DNA of 64,000 bases from Molossus alvarezi (GCA_037176705.1 CM073908.1:128825430-128889429); one strand, 5' to 3'; counted from the stretch's first letter, positions 34,190 to 45,340 are shown. The notes: generated from the sequence alone by a model not told the origin. Made by a program: numbers and translations.

Positions 34190-35546
34190 GCTATCTCAGT
34201 GTGTTTCGGAGCCTGCCAAATTTTCCCTGTGGGAGTTGGTGTTCTGCTATTTGTGGCTCCTTCTACTGGGTTTGAATGAGCCTGGTTGGGCCCACTTAAA
34301 CACCACTGTCAAATCTTACTTTCCTGGGTAGATTTGCAAGCCCAGGAAAGGTTCAGTTATCCTCTAACTTTTTCCTAGTGGCTAGTTGTCTCAGTTACTC
34401 AGTGCCTTGGAATGTAGCCCTGGTGTTCTGCATAAGAAGATTTCCAGAGGGTGGGATATAGGCTGGTTCTTAATGAGCCTCAATTTGCATTTCTTTGACT
34501 CACCTGGGAAAGGTTGAATCTCTGAGGGGGGTGGGGCTGCTGTTTTTCCCCACAGCTCTGGGAAGGAGCTCACTGGCCACCATCCTTTGTGGCCCCAACT
34601 CAGCAAAAACTCTGAGTGCCCTCCAAATCCCGGGTTTCGCCACAGAATTCCAGCTCAGTCTGCCCGCCCTCTGCCGTAGCCCCCAGGTGAGTGGCTGTGG
34701 CTATTTTAGCGCTCTGTCCAGGCCCTCTGCACGGTGGAGGGGGCTTGTTCTTTATTCCCCAAGAGCCCTGCTCACAGCTAAGACTGCTGCTGTCCATGGG
34801 CTATGAGCCCTCCACCCTCTCACGCCTCCGCAGATTCTCCCAGTGTCTTTAGTTATATGATCCTGTCCTTCTGGTTTTCTGTTGTTTTTTTTCCGAGGAT
34901 TTGTCTTTATTTTAGTTGTAATTTCCATTTGGTTCTGGGAGATGTCTGCATAGTTTCTATTCACTCCGCCTCCATTTTTCACACCCTCTATGCCTATCTT
35001 GTGTGCAGCTGGGTCACACTGGTCTTCCTGGTGCCCCAGAACCCTGCAGGTCCCACAGGTAACTGGATTGCACAGTCCCTTTGGGGACTCGGCTCTATAC
35101 CTATGTTATAGGCTGCTGGGTCACCCAGGCGTCTGTGTTGCTTCAAGACCCTACAGGCCCCATTGGTAACTAGATCGTGCAGCTTCTGCTGTGTTGCACA
35201 GGCCTCTCTGGTGCTTCAGCACCCCAGAGGTCCCGCAGGTAACTGGATTGCACAGTGCCTGCTGCATCTCACAGGCCTCTCTGGTGCCCCTGCATCCTAC
35301 AGGTCCTGCGGGCAGGCAGCTGGATTGCATCAGTCTCTCTTGGGCTCATGCTTCTCACTGCTCTTGTGAGCTACTGGACTGCACAAGCCTCTGTGGAGCC
35401 CCAGGTCCTGCTGCTGGCGGCTGGGGTGTACTGCTGCTCTGTGGGGCTCAATTCCTGCTCAGCTTTTGTTGTAGTTTTGGGGGGATGGGTCTCAATTGCT
35501 GGTCTGTGCTTCTGTTGCCTGGGGATGGATGTCTGCTCTCGCATCG
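34190..35546 (-). promoter_or_regulatory. L1 5'UTR/promoter region with degenerate tandem units
   Basis: GC-rich compared with the rest of the window. Motifs such as 'ggtaactggattgcacag' or variants recur at about 35058, 35165, 35238, 35314 and 35368, giving spacings of roughly 107, 73, 76 and 54 bp. This resembles the monomer-style promoter repeats known from some rodent L1s. Open frames of 65-123 residues on both strands here are by-products of high GC content. Confidence 0.7.
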
Positions 35547-35585
35547 TGAATTTTTTGTTTAAGAGTTATTTAGTAATGTATGTGT

Positions 35586-35884
35586 TCTATCTTTATTGGT
35601 GAGAGTAGTACAGATGTCCCCCATTTTCTCCCCATTGTCTCCCACCTCCCAGATCCCACCACACCCCAGGCCTTCACCACACTATTGTCTGTGTTCATGG
35701 GCAATGCATTATGTATATAAATTTTTTGGTTAATCTCTTCATGCCCTTCCTCCCCCTTTCCTATGAGATTAGTCATTCTGTTCCATGTTTCTGTGCTTCT
35801 GGTTATATTTTATTCATCAGTTTATTTTGTTCATTAGATTCCATATATAGGTGAGAGCATGTGGTATTTGTCTTTCTCTGACTA
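35586..35884 (-). mobile_element. L1 3'UTR fragment
   Basis: 'agtagtacagatgtccccca', 'gtctgtgttcatgggcaatg', 'tttgttcattagattccata' and 'tttgtctttctctgac' align with the reverse 3'UTR of the bat L1 family. The big L1 was inserted just upstream of it. Confidence 0.8.
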
Positions 35885-35924
35885 GAGCATGGAGCGTCTT
35901 GGAAATTATTATGTGTTTGTGTGT

Positions 35925-35956
35925 TTTAAATATCCATATGTTTATGGATATTTAAA
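35925..35956. other. Perfect 14-bp inverted repeat with 4-nt loop
   Basis: 'tttaaatatccata' (35925-35938), loop 'tgtt', 'tatggatatttaaa' (35943-35956). All 14 pairs match. Possible cruciform; no function shown. Confidence 0.85.
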
Positions 35957-35996
35957 TTTTAAAAAATTATCATCTAACAATTGTATTATGGTTAGA

Positions 35997-36226
35997 TACA
36001 GTCGTCCCTTGCCACTTTGTGCTTTGATGTTCGCAGCTTCACTCTATCGCATTTCTTTCAAATATGGTATATCGTAGTATTTGAAAAACACACAATAGAG
36101 TGAAGCCGTGAACATGAAAGTGCAAAGTGGGGAAGGATATATAAATAAATAATCCTACTTCATGGAAATTCATTTATTGCGGTAAGTCTGGAACTTATTA
36201 ACCACGATAAACCAGGGCCAACTGTA
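35997..36226. mobile_element. Tigger/pogo-like hairpin MITE, TA-flanked
   Basis: The element 35999-36224 (226 bp) begins 'cagtcgtcccttgcc' and ends, reversed, 'cagttggccctggttt'. TA flanks both sides (35997-35998, 36225-36226). Inner arms are near-palindromic: 'cttcactctatcgcatttct' on the left against the reverse of 'caatagagtgaagccgtgaa' on the right. There is no transposase. Confidence 0.8.
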
Positions 36227-37000
36227 TTATGAGATGCAAAATTGTTTTTGAGGATCGTTTTATTGTCTGGAATATGTTCAATTTTTTATAAATGTTCCAC
36301 ATTTATCCATTATATCATACATGTTAATTGTGTTACTTACTTCTTCTATATCTTTGCTGAGTTGCTTACTGTATAACCTGTGTATAATCTAGAGAGGTGT
36401 GCTGAAATTCCCCATTATGATAGCAGATTTATTAACATAGTACTATCAATTTTTTGCTGTGCATTGATAGATCGGTAATAGATAGATTTGATAGACAGAG
36501 AGAAATATCAATGTGAGAGAGATACATAGATCAGTTGCTTCACATACATGCCTGGATCTGGGATTGAACTAACAACCTAGGTATGTGCCCTGACAAAGAA
36601 TCAAACCAGCAACTTTCTTGTGTACCAACCAACCAAGTCACATCGGCCAGGACTACTTTGGGTCTATTTTATTGGTGTATACAAGTGTAAAATTGTTATA
36701 GTTCCTTGATTGATTGAACTTTTCTATTATGATTCTTTCCACTTCTAATAATTTTGTCCTAAAGTCTATTTTTTAAAATATAATATAGCTATCAATATTT
36801 AGATTAAAGTTTTCTGCCAGGTCTTGTTTTATCCATTCTTTATTTTCCACTTTTGCATGTTCTAATGCTTTAAATGTTTCTCATGTAAATCTTTTAAATC
36901 TGGATTTGGGCTTTATATCCAGTTTATTAATCTGTATATTTGAATTGGTAGTTCTCTTCTATTTATATTTATTGATATATTCATTATTGTTGCTACCATC
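36227..37000 (-). mobile_element. Old L1M ORF2 fragment (endonuclease region)
   Basis: 'tgctgaaattccccattatg', 'aaaattgttatagttccttg' and 'cctaaagtctattttttaaa' are in the order of an old L1 endonuclease region in reverse. Interrupted by an old SINE at about 36470-36653. Confidence 0.6.
36470..36653 (-). repeat. Old VES-like SINE
   Basis: 'tagacagagagaaatatcaa', 'gggattgaactaacaaccta' and 'caagtcacatcggccaggac' outline a diverged minus-strand copy within the old L1. Confidence 0.75.
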
Positions 37001-37264
37001 TTAATTTTTTTTTTTTTTTTATCCTCACCCGAGGACATTTTTCCATTTTTTGTTCAGGTAGAGTGGGAGGGAGAGAGAGGAACAGAGAGAGAGAAACATC
37101 AATGTGAAAGGGACACATCGAGTCGCTGCCACCCGCACAGCCAACCAGGGCCGAGGACAAACTGCAACTGAGGTACGTGCCCTTAGCGAGAATCGAACCC
37201 GGGTCTCCCTGGACCGCAGGCCGACGCTCTAACCGCTGAGCCAAACCAGCCAGGGCCTTAATTT
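37000..37264 (-). repeat. VES-type SINE, type B, with short TSD
   Basis: Tail of about 18 T, 'atcctcacccgaggacattt', 'gagaatcgaacccgggtctc', 'ccgctgagccaaaccagcca'. TSD 'cttaattt' at about 37000-37007 and 37257-37264. The sequence is close to consensus and therefore young. Confidence 0.95.
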
Positions 37265-37359
37265 CTTATTTCAATGTCTCCCTCTTTTTCTACATTTATT
37301 TTTACTCTTGTTAATTACAATTTAAAAAATTTTAAATATCCCTGAACATATGGAAATTT

Positions 37360-37362
<3 letters not shown>

Positions 37363-37408
<46 letters not shown>
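37363..37408. repeat. (CA)n microsatellite
   Basis: About 23 ac units in an uninterrupted run. Confidence 0.97.
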
Positions 37409-37411
<3 letters not shown>

Positions 37412-37435
37412 TAATCTCCAGGTCTCTCCATGCTC

Positions 37436-37545
37436 CAGTCAGAAAAAGACTAATATCACCTATATATTAAATCTGAAGAACAAAATAAACTGATGAATAA
37501 AATAGAACCAGAAGCATGGATGCATAGAACAGACAGATGAATCTC
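37436..37545 (+). mobile_element. L1 3'UTR fragment
   Basis: 'agaacaaaataaactgatga', 'ataaaatagaaccagaagca' and 'agaacagacagatgaatctc' match the plus-sense bat L1 3'UTR. Confidence 0.7.
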
Positions 37546-39210
37546 AATAGGACTGTAATGCGGCCCCAACTTCTGCAATTTTAGTAAGTTCCCATGTGTT
37601 GCTGTTGCTGCTGGTCCTTGGACCACATCTTAAGTTAAAGCCAGGTATAGGTTTCATCAACATGATGGGTGTTGGAAGAAGGGAGAGATAAGTGATGAGA
37701 GAATCCTTGCCTTATTCAGCTCTATTTCAACCATATTTTCCCACACGGTATTTTTAAGATAATAAAAATCCTTGTTTATTTTGTTCTAATACTTTTGCTT
37801 TGAATGGAATCTGTAATCCAGAATATGTTTTCCTTTTGAAATAGCTGTACTCCTCAGAATGTCTTGTTATTTTGGTTTGTGAATCTATCCCCTTCCCACT
37901 CCAGGGTACTGGCTACTCTGTTAGGCAATTCGTAGGAGAAAGTCATCACCCAATTTATTCAGTACCAACGAGTATAGTGGGGAGGAGGGAATAACCCTAA
38001 GGTCTATTGCAGCAAGCATCCCATAACTATAGCCAAGGCCAAGTTCTCATTGCTCCTTTAGGTCGTGGCATCAATTTGCATCCCTTGTACTCCCTCTGGA
38101 AAAGATAACATTAGGAGGAGACACTCCTCAGGTTGTAAAATTTCAGCTTGGATATTTACAGGGGAAAGTATGGAGAAGTAAATACCAGAAGGTCAAGTCT
38201 CTTATAATTTTCTCAGTGTTCCAAAAGCACAGGGTTTCTGAACAGTCTTCATTTTTATTATTGAGAATTGCAAAAACCCTAGGCACAAATGACTGCATCC
38301 AAATTCCTGGAGAAACTTGAGCAAACTTGAACATAGCTCCCAGCAGCCTAAGGCCACATCCCTGGGATGACCTAGTCCCACCTTGAATTGCTATCTCAAA
38401 AAGTGCAAGGCTGCCAAAAGAATTTACCCAGCCAGCACCTGGTGATGAGCCCTGACCTCCCTTTCTTGAAACATTTGTGTTGTTGTTGTTTTTTTGTTTT
38501 GTTTTGTTTTGTTTTTTAAAGATATGTCTGTATCTCTTACAAGCCAGTGATGTCTTTATCAGGGACCTGGAAGCCATTCCTTTGAAATGTAATCATCAGA
38601 GAAAGACAAGTACTGAGGAGATAGAGGCACATCAGGCAATGAGGAATGGGACCAAGGGAGGAGAAAGCTGAGACATGGGGGAAGATTGAGATGACTTGGG
38701 GCTCAGCACACATGAGAAACCCAGTACACTGCGTATCTGGAGATTTATTCTGATTCTACATATCTCAAAATAAAAACTAAAATCAACCTGGCAAATTTTT
38801 GCCTTCAAGGCCAGAAACTCCCAGCCCCCAGTTATAGAACTGCAAAGTAGAAGCTCCAGAAAGAAGCACAGGTCAGTTACGTAACAACAACAAAACCCAG
38901 AAAGGCCAGTTTCAGGCAAGTTGGGGGAACAGAGATTGATTGTATAGTCACTTTTTCTGGGTTTGCAAAGGAATTTTATTTAGTGTTAAAGAATATAGTG
39001 CTGGCGATTCTGCTGGGAGCAAGGCAACAGGATTGAGAAATGATTAGATTTGGGGGAGAAACTAAAAGCAACCATAAGGTTGCTCCAAGGGCATTTCCCC
39101 TCCTCCTCACTAATAGCCTAGGAGAAGTTGAAATTATCATAAAAGGAGAAGCCACTAAGGCCCTATAGATGACCTAGGGCTAAACCCAGTAGGGGGAAAA
39201 CACAGTCTTT
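37546..39210. other. Unique DNA, nothing firmly recognised
   Basis: A (GTT)n/(GTTTT)n tract lies at about 38476-38515. The 144-residue minus frame at 38143-38577 runs through this low-complexity tract and has no domain. Parts of 38.1-39.2 kb may be an old LTR, but no end signals are clear. Confidence 0.35.
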
Positions 39211-39465
39211 AAAATGTATGGATGTTGTCCGGTGGTGTGGCTCAGTGATTGAGCATCAACCCATGCACCAAGGGGTTGGGTTCCTGGTCAGGGCACATGC
39301 CCAGGTTGTGGGCCCAGTCCCCAGTGGGGGGCCTTCAGGGGACAGCCAGTCTGATGTTCTCTCTCATGGATGTTTCTATCTCTCTTCCTCTTTCTTCCTC
39401 TCTCTGAAATCAATAAAGAAAAAATATTTAAAAAATAAATAAATAAGTAAAATATATGAATGTTG
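39211..39465 (+). repeat. VES-type SINE, type A, with TSD
   Basis: 'ggtggtgtggctcagtgatt', 'gtccccagtggggggccttc', tail 'gaaatcaataaagaaaaaat'. TSD 'aaaatgtatggatgttg' at 39211-39227 versus 'aaaatatatgaatgttg' at 39449-39465. Confidence 0.94.
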
Positions 39466-39681
39466 CTAAGGCAGAATTCCTTGAAAGGACCAATCAGAGG
39501 CTAGCAAAGTATTTATCTACCCCTAGACAACAAAGCCCCATGGGCAGCCCACTTGGGTCCTCTCCCCCCTGTGGAGTCTGTCTATTTTTCAAACTTTTCT
39601 ATTCTTACTCTTGGTCCATGAACTCATTCTTTGATTTCGCAATACAACGAACCAGATCACAGCTGCTTGATTTCAGTACCA

Positions 39682-39983
39682 CATGAGCTCACTTATTTAT
39701 GGAATATCGTGAACAAAATAAGCTGTGGATCACATTAGATCCAGAGACATGGCAGTAGGAAAAAGACTGACAAACCTCAGAGGGAATTGCGGTAGGGGGT
39801 GGGGGTGGGGGTTGGGAAGAGATAAACCAAAGAATTTATATGCATATATGCACAACCAATGGGCACAGGCAATAGTTTGTTGAAGGCAGGAGGGAGGTGG
39901 GAGCAAGGAGGAGAGGGTCAATGGGGGGAAAAGGGGGGAGATCTGTAATACTTTCAACAATAAAGATTAAAAAAAAAAAAAAG
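39682..39983 (+). mobile_element. L1 3'UTR end with poly-A
   Basis: 'ggaatatcgtgaacaaaata', 'gggcacaggcaatagtttgt' and a final 'caataaagattaaaaaa' carrying an AATAAA signal. Plus-sense, heavily 5'-truncated. No TSD found. Confidence 0.85.
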
Positions 39984-40734
39984 ATAGGGCCTCTGTCTCT
40001 CAGTTTCTATGGGAGGATAGAAGCCTAACTTTGATAAATGCCAGTTAGCAGACTTGGTGGCCTAATGGAATTTATATTGATTGACCCTCTTCCTGCCTTT
40101 TGTAATTTTTCACTTTTCAGACTCTACCCCAGCCCATTCCCTACTCCCAAAGTCCCCCATGAAAACACCTACTCTTCTCTGAACAAATCAGGAATTGAAC
40201 TTGGATCTTTCTCCTACTGCAGTAATTACGGAATATAATTTGTTTTGACTGCTTTAACTAATATCTGATTTTGTTTATCTGAATTGTTAAAGATGTAAAG
40301 AAGGTACAAGGCAAGAAAAGCAAAGAATCAAGAGTAGTATTCCTACAGCAACCCCCCCCACACACACACACAACACACACAGGCATACGCACATGTACAC
40401 ACATGCTATCACGGGGCTTCTGTCCCAGGTCAAACCCCAATTCCTTGCACCCCCATACCAGTTTAGAAAAGTCTACTCCCCCAGCTTTCACCACAGAGTA
40501 TCCTCACACTTTTTTAGTAAGATTTCCCCTTAGGGGTTCTTCCTGGGGCAGCTCTTTGGAAGCCAGCAGGAGTGCCCCTTCAGCATCTTGCTAAGACAGA
40601 AACTTGATGAAAGGAAATTTTACCTATCTTTCTGGTCCCAGCCTGTCAACATCTTCTTGGCTCTCTCTTCAGATCATTTTTCTCCCATCTCTGTCTAAAA
40701 GCCAACATCCCCAATTTCTCTGAACTGTAAAAAA
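39984..40734. other. Unique DNA with short CA tract
   Basis: A C run and CA repeat at about 40352-40381 is the only feature. Frames on both strands across 40258-40594 are mutual shadows. Confidence 0.4.
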
Positions 40735-40941
40735 TTTTTTTTCCTTTATTGATTTTAGAGAGAGAGGAAGGGAGAGGGAGAGAGAAACATCAGTGAAAGA
40801 GAACACCAGTTGGCTGCCTCCTATATTCCCCCCACTGGGGATCAGGCCCACAACCTGGGCATGTGCCCTGATTGGGAATTGAACCTGAGACCGCTTGGTG
40901 CATGGGTCGGTGCTCAACCACTGAGCCACACTGGCTGGGCT
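40735..40941 (-). repeat. VES-type SINE, type A
   Basis: 'ttattgattttagagagaga', 'cccactggggatcaggccca', 'accactgagccacactggct'. No clear TSD. Confidence 0.93.
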
Positions 40942-40944
40942 GGA

Positions 40945-41360
40945 CTTCTTTTTTTTAAATTGGTCTGTAATGGACATACCACATTATATTAGCTTCAGGT
41001 ATACATATGATTCCATATTTCTATATATTGTGAAATGTTCACCACAATAAGTCTAGTTAACATCTGTCAACATATATAGTTACAAATATTTTTTCTTGTG
41101 ATGAGAACTCAAGATCTACTCTCTTAGCAACTTTCAAATATGCAACACAGTATTATTAGTTATAATCACCATATCGTATATTATATCCCTATGACTTATT
41201 TATTTAATAATTGGAAGCTTGTACCTCCTGACTTCCTTCACCCATTTTGCCACCCCTACTCCCTAGCCTCTGGCCACTGCTAAGCTGTTCTCTGTATCTA
41301 TGAGTTCTTTTTTTTTAAATTTCACATATAAGTGAGATTATACAAGTGTTCTTCTCTGAC
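40945..41360 (-). mobile_element. Old L1M 3' fragment
   Basis: 'gtgaaatgttcaccacaata', 'ctactctcttagcaactttc' and 'ctgttctctgtatctatgag' are classic reverse L1M text. It ends where the next SINE begins. Confidence 0.85.
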
Positions 41361-41594
41361 TTTTTTTTTTTTTTTTTTGCATTTATCTTCAGATAGAGCA
41401 GGAGGGAGAGAGGGAGGAAGAGAGAGAGAAACATCGATGCGAGAGACACACATCGATTGGCTGCCACCCACACAACCCCAAACCTGGCCGGGGACAAACT
41501 GCTACCGAGGTATGTGCCCTTAGCAGGAACCAAACCCAGGTCTCTCTGGTCCGCAGGCCAACGCTCTAACCGCTGAGCCAAACTGGCTAGGGCA
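41359..41594 (-). repeat. VES-type SINE, type B
   Basis: T17-18 tail, 'catcgatgcgagagacacac', 'ggaaccaaacccaggtctct', 'accgctgagccaaactggct'. Close to consensus, so young. Confidence 0.94.
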
Positions 41595-43200
41595 TATCTT
41601 TCAACTTATTATCTGGAAGCATTAAGCTCACCACTCCTAACCTGAACTGTGATTATAGCTTATATTTGTATATTCCAAAACACTTTAAAATGATCTGTGA
41701 AATAAAGGCCAATTTACTCCAGGTCTCTGACTTTTAGGAGAATAAAAAAGTAAATCATTAGCAGAAACTGAATTTATGATTCCATGAAATTCATAGGCAA
41801 GAATTCTTCATGTGCTAGAGCAAGCCTCACGCCATCTCTCTTCCAAATGTGATTCTGTAGGCTGCTTTTTAAAAACCTGGCTTTTCCTTGGCCTCTAAAA
41901 ACAATTTTGAGCCCATGTCAATGATTATTATCTCCGCCTTCACTCAAGTAGAAGAAAACATATATTTCTGACCCTCTTCCCTTTTGGGTACTGACCAGTC
42001 TCTCTCACCCTTGCTATTTGTCATCAATGAGGCCTTAGATAATTATTCCAAGTGAAGTTCTTGCACCAAAAGAAGTGTCTAGAACATTTTGGCTCTAATA
42101 CTGGCCCAGGGATCGGCAGGATTGGCATGAACTGAGACTATGTTAGAAAAGCAGGATCTCAGACCAACTCCAATTTTATAAAAAACTACCTTTTTATAAC
42201 CTATCTTGTCTTGCTAATAGCTTAAACGTTTCTCCAAATTTCTACCAGTAATAGAATCTATTTAAATTTAATCACTTCATGGGGTATTTGATTATCATGC
42301 ATTATTTGTGAATACCATCTGTATTAAATTCAAGCTATTTAATTTAAGTTAGCACTAAAATATTAACAAGAACCGCTCCCATTTTAACATAATTTCAAGA
42401 AGAGATGTTTGTTTAATTGGTACATTGGATTTTGTTTTCTACCTTCTCTGTAACTTTGCAAAGTTCTGCAATTTTTCAAAAATTAAAAGTCATATTTATT
42501 AACTATTTAGAGTTTACTAACAGTTTTGTAACCTGGTTGTACACTTTTAGCATAAAGTTAGTTATAAGTGGAATTATTTATTTTTGGTTTTATATATAAA
42601 ATGTCCCTTTGTACCAACTGCTGTTTTTTTTCCCCTATTACATGGAAGCAGTCAGCAGTTTCCTAGAAAAGGAAGCATGACAGCATAGCAGCTGACATCA
42701 TAGGGCTATTTGACAAATATCAAGGAATAAGCACAGAAGGGCATTAGAGACAGATGAATTAGGCAAGGCGGATGAAGATCAGAGGAGAATGGAGGAGTTC
42801 GTAATACAGGCAAAGAGACAAGAATTCTGATTAAGAGGCATTGACAAGATGAATGATAGTCCTTGCGAACTTCCCTTTCACTTGCAGTAGGAGAAATATG
42901 TCCAGTTGATATACATTTGTTCTCTTTTTGCAGTACCATACTGTGACAGACAGTACTCATGCTCAGCTGTAGTGACATGGCCATAGGGCTAAATTCTGAC
43001 TTGAGATGAAGGATCTAAGTCTGAAATCCTCAGATTTCACAACTGTACTTTCTTAATTAAGAACTATACAAGTACATATCTTATTCTTTCAAGATATATG
43101 GAGATAATTTTCCCACTATGAAAACTATATAATCATTTAAGACTCTGTTTACACTGTATAATTCTCATAAAAATACTCAGCATGGAGAGGAAATATATTT
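41595..43200. other. AT-rich unique DNA
   Basis: A possible MER5-like scrap at about 42110-42180 ('actatgttagaaaagcagga') is the only hint. The 92-residue minus frame at 42706-42984 has no domain. Confidence 0.4.
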
Positions 43201-43204
43201 TTGT

Positions 43205-43345
43205 TTTTAAGAGCATGGAGTCTAGAGTCAAACTCCCTCGGTTCAAATATCAGCTGTGGTATGTGCAGTTGTATGACTCTATGCCTCAGTTTCTTCCTCT
43301 GCAAAATAGAGATATTAGAAAATTCTTCTGTGAGTTCACAAATAA
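43205..43345 (+). repeat. MIR SINE remnant
   Basis: 'gagcatggagtctagagtca', 'tcggttcaaatatcagctgt' and 'tgcctcagtttcttcctctg' are MIR landmarks in order. The 72-residue frame over it is a chance reading. Confidence 0.85.
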
Positions 43346-43350
43346 AATAA

Positions 43351-43609
43351 GATCATATACTATTTTATTTATTAGTATTAGTATCATTTTTCTTTATTGA
43401 TTTTTAGAGAGAGAGAGTAAGGGAGAGGGAAAGAGAGATAGAAACATCGATGAGAGAGAACATCGATTGGCTGCCTCCTGCATGCCCCCGAGTGGGTCAG
43501 GCCCACAACCTGGGCATGTGCCCTGACCGAGAATGGAACCGGCAACCTCATGGTGTAGGGGTCAATGCTCAACCACTGAGCAACACTGACAGGGCGATCA
43601 TATACTGTT
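43351..43609 (-). repeat. VES-type SINE, type A, with TSD
   Basis: 'gagagagagagtaagggaga', 'atcgatgagagagaacatcg', 'gagaatggaaccggcaacct'. TSD 'gatcatatactatt' at 43351-43364 versus 'gatcatatactgtt' at 43596-43609. The same motif occurs a third time at about 43631. Confidence 0.92.
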
Positions 43610-43728
43610 CTAGATTCCACAAATAAATAAGATCATATACTATTGGCTTTCTCTGTCTGGCTTATTATACTTAGCATAATGTCCTTCAGTTTCAGCCATG
43701 TCACAAATGGCAACATGGAAAGATTTCC

Positions 43729-43957
43729 CTTTTTTTTGAATCCTCACCTGAGGATATGTTTTTACTAATTTGAGAGAGGGAGGGAGAAAGAGAGAAACAT
43801 CAGTTTGAGAGAGAAACATTGATCAGTTGTCTCCCATATGAACCTGGACCAAGGATCAAACCTGTAACCTAGGTATGTGCCTTGAATGGGAAGGAAACCC
43901 ACCACCTTTTGGTACACAGGACAACACTCTGATCAACTGAGCCACCTGGCTAGGGCA
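43729..43957 (-). repeat. Diverged VES-like SINE
   Basis: 'tcctcacctgaggatatgtt', 'atgaacctggaccaaggatc', 'caactgagccacctggctag'. Sequence departs from both common types, suggesting an older copy or a third subfamily. Confidence 0.85.
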
Positions 43958-44000
43958 AGCTTTTTTTTTTAATCACTGATTAATATTTTAATATTCTAGT

Positions 44001-44024
44001 GTGTGTGTATGTGTGTGTGTGTAC
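44001..44024. repeat. (GT)n short microsatellite
   Basis: 'gtgtgtgtgtatgtgtgtgt' followed by 'gtgta'. Confidence 0.85.
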
Positions 44025-44399
44025 TTATATATATACACCCCACATTTTCTTTATCTTTTGTCAATGAACACAGATTGTTTTTATATCATGGTTATTGTGA
44101 ATAATGCTATAATGAACATATAGGAGTACAGATATCTCGTTGAGATACTAATATCATTTCCTTTGGATAAATTATCAAAAGTGGAATTGCTGAATCATAT
44201 GTTCTACTTTTAATTTTTTTAGGAACCTCCATACTGTTTACCCCAATAGCTGTACCAATTTGCATTCCCACCAACCGTGTACAAAGGTTCTGTTTTCTCC
44301 ACATCCTCGACAACACTTTCTATCTCGTGTTTTTGGTAATAACCATCCTAACAAGTGTGAGTGATACTTCATTGTGGTTTTGATTTGCATTTCTCAGAT

Positions 44400-44635
44400 G
44401 ATTTGGTGACAACAGTTAATAATACTGTATTATGTACTTAAAATTTGCCAAGTGAGTAGATTTTAAAAGCCCTTAGCTCCTGCGATGAAAGGTAACTGTA
44501 TGAAGTGATGAACATGTTAATTAGCTTGATCATGCTAATCCTTTCACAGTGTATATGTCTATCAAATCATCATATTATACTCCTTAAATATATACAATTC
44601 TTATTTGTTAATGATATCTCAATAAAGCTGGAAAA
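44400..44635 (+). mobile_element. Old L1M 3' end
   Basis: 'cagttaataatactgtatta', 'gatgaacatgttaattagct' and 'gatatctcaataaagctgga' match the plus-sense 3' terminus of an old L1, ending in an A-rich tract. Confidence 0.75.
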
Positions 44636-44639
44636 AAGA

Positions 44640-44737
44640 GAAGGAAAACCTGCTGCATTGAGGTGTTGGGAGGATTAAATGTAAAGAAGTTAGCACAATG
44701 TCTGCATGAATTTCAGTGCATAGTAAATATTTAATAT
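44640..44737 (+). repeat. MIR 3' remnant
   Basis: 'gggaggattaaatgtaaaga', 'agttagcacaatgtctgcat', 'tgcatagtaaatatttaata'. Confidence 0.6.
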
Positions 44738-45065
44738 TTAAAAATTAAATATGCATATTTGCTTTTAAGGAAAAAATTCTCTCTGAAGAATACAAGAAAT
44801 TGATGAGGTTGTTTGCATCAGGGAGAGAAGCTAGGTACTAGGGCAAGAGTGCGGGAGGGAGATATAGTATAGTCTTTTTTATCTTTGGAATTTTAAACCA
44901 TGTAAGTATACTGCACATGCAGTGAAGCATTAAATAAATAGAAATAGAAATAAAATAGAAATAAAAGGCATTCTGTTTCACTTCCACCTTTCTATTTACA
45001 GCTTTAGAAAGGTTGTATTAGCAGTTTCTTACGGCATTTTGTTAAGATCTGGGGACAGTTGGTGT

Positions 45066-45340
45066 TAAATCAACAAACATTGATTGTGTTCATGGTAAGT
45101 TGTAGGCATGTGGTGAATAAGGCATGGTCCCCTCTCTCAAGGACCATGAAGCCCACTTATACCCAGTAAAAGGGAAAATACAAACGAGTTTAATTTAGAA
45201 CTAAACTGTAAAGAACATACCCATATACTTTAATACTCAAGGATTAAAGAGGATGGTGGACACAGAGCATGTTAGGAGAGGGACTGGAGCTTAAGCAGTG
45301 TTGAGTAAAGTGTAGATGTTATTACTGGTGGAAGAAGAGA
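45066..45340 (-). repeat. L2 LINE 3' end remnant
   Basis: 'gtgaataaggcatggtcccc' followed by 'tctctcaaggaccatgaagc' reads as the reversed L2 terminus. Confidence 0.55.

Larger units (their letters stand above)
28341..35556 (-). mobile_element. Near full-length L1 (bat L1), broken, with nested insertions
   Basis: The element runs from its 5' end at about 35546 to its 3' end at about 28351, flanked by 'tgaatttttt' at 28341-28350 and 35547-35556. Order in the sense direction: GC-rich 5'UTR (about 35546-34190), ORF1, ORF2 ending at about 28571, and a 3'UTR of about 220 bp. Two later insertions lie inside: a VES SINE (29811-30046) and a younger L1 (31685-32287). Without them it is about 6.3 kb, the usual L1 length. 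Both frames are interrupted, and the catalytic RT motif is changed, so it is inactive. Confidence 0.93.
43610..44395 (-). mobile_element. Old L1M fragment, split by a SINE
   Basis: 'ggctttctctgtctggctta', 'tggttattgtgaataatgct', 'ctgtaccaatttgcattccc' and 'ctccacatcctcgacaacac' follow reverse L1 ORF2 order. A SINE (43729-43957) interrupts it. The 69-residue frame at 44107-44316 is ORF2 debris. Confidence 0.85.

Noticed and set aside
34495..34806. GC-rich block as a CpG-island promoter of a host gene
   Set aside because: It lies within a TSD-flanked L1 and is its 5'UTR.
35191..35602. 115-123 residue plus-strand frames
   Set aside because: They are antisense readings of the GC-rich L1 5'UTR.
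38143..38577. 144-residue minus-strand open frame
   Set aside because: It runs through a (GTTTT)n tract giving K/N/T-rich residues, and no domain or splice context is visible.
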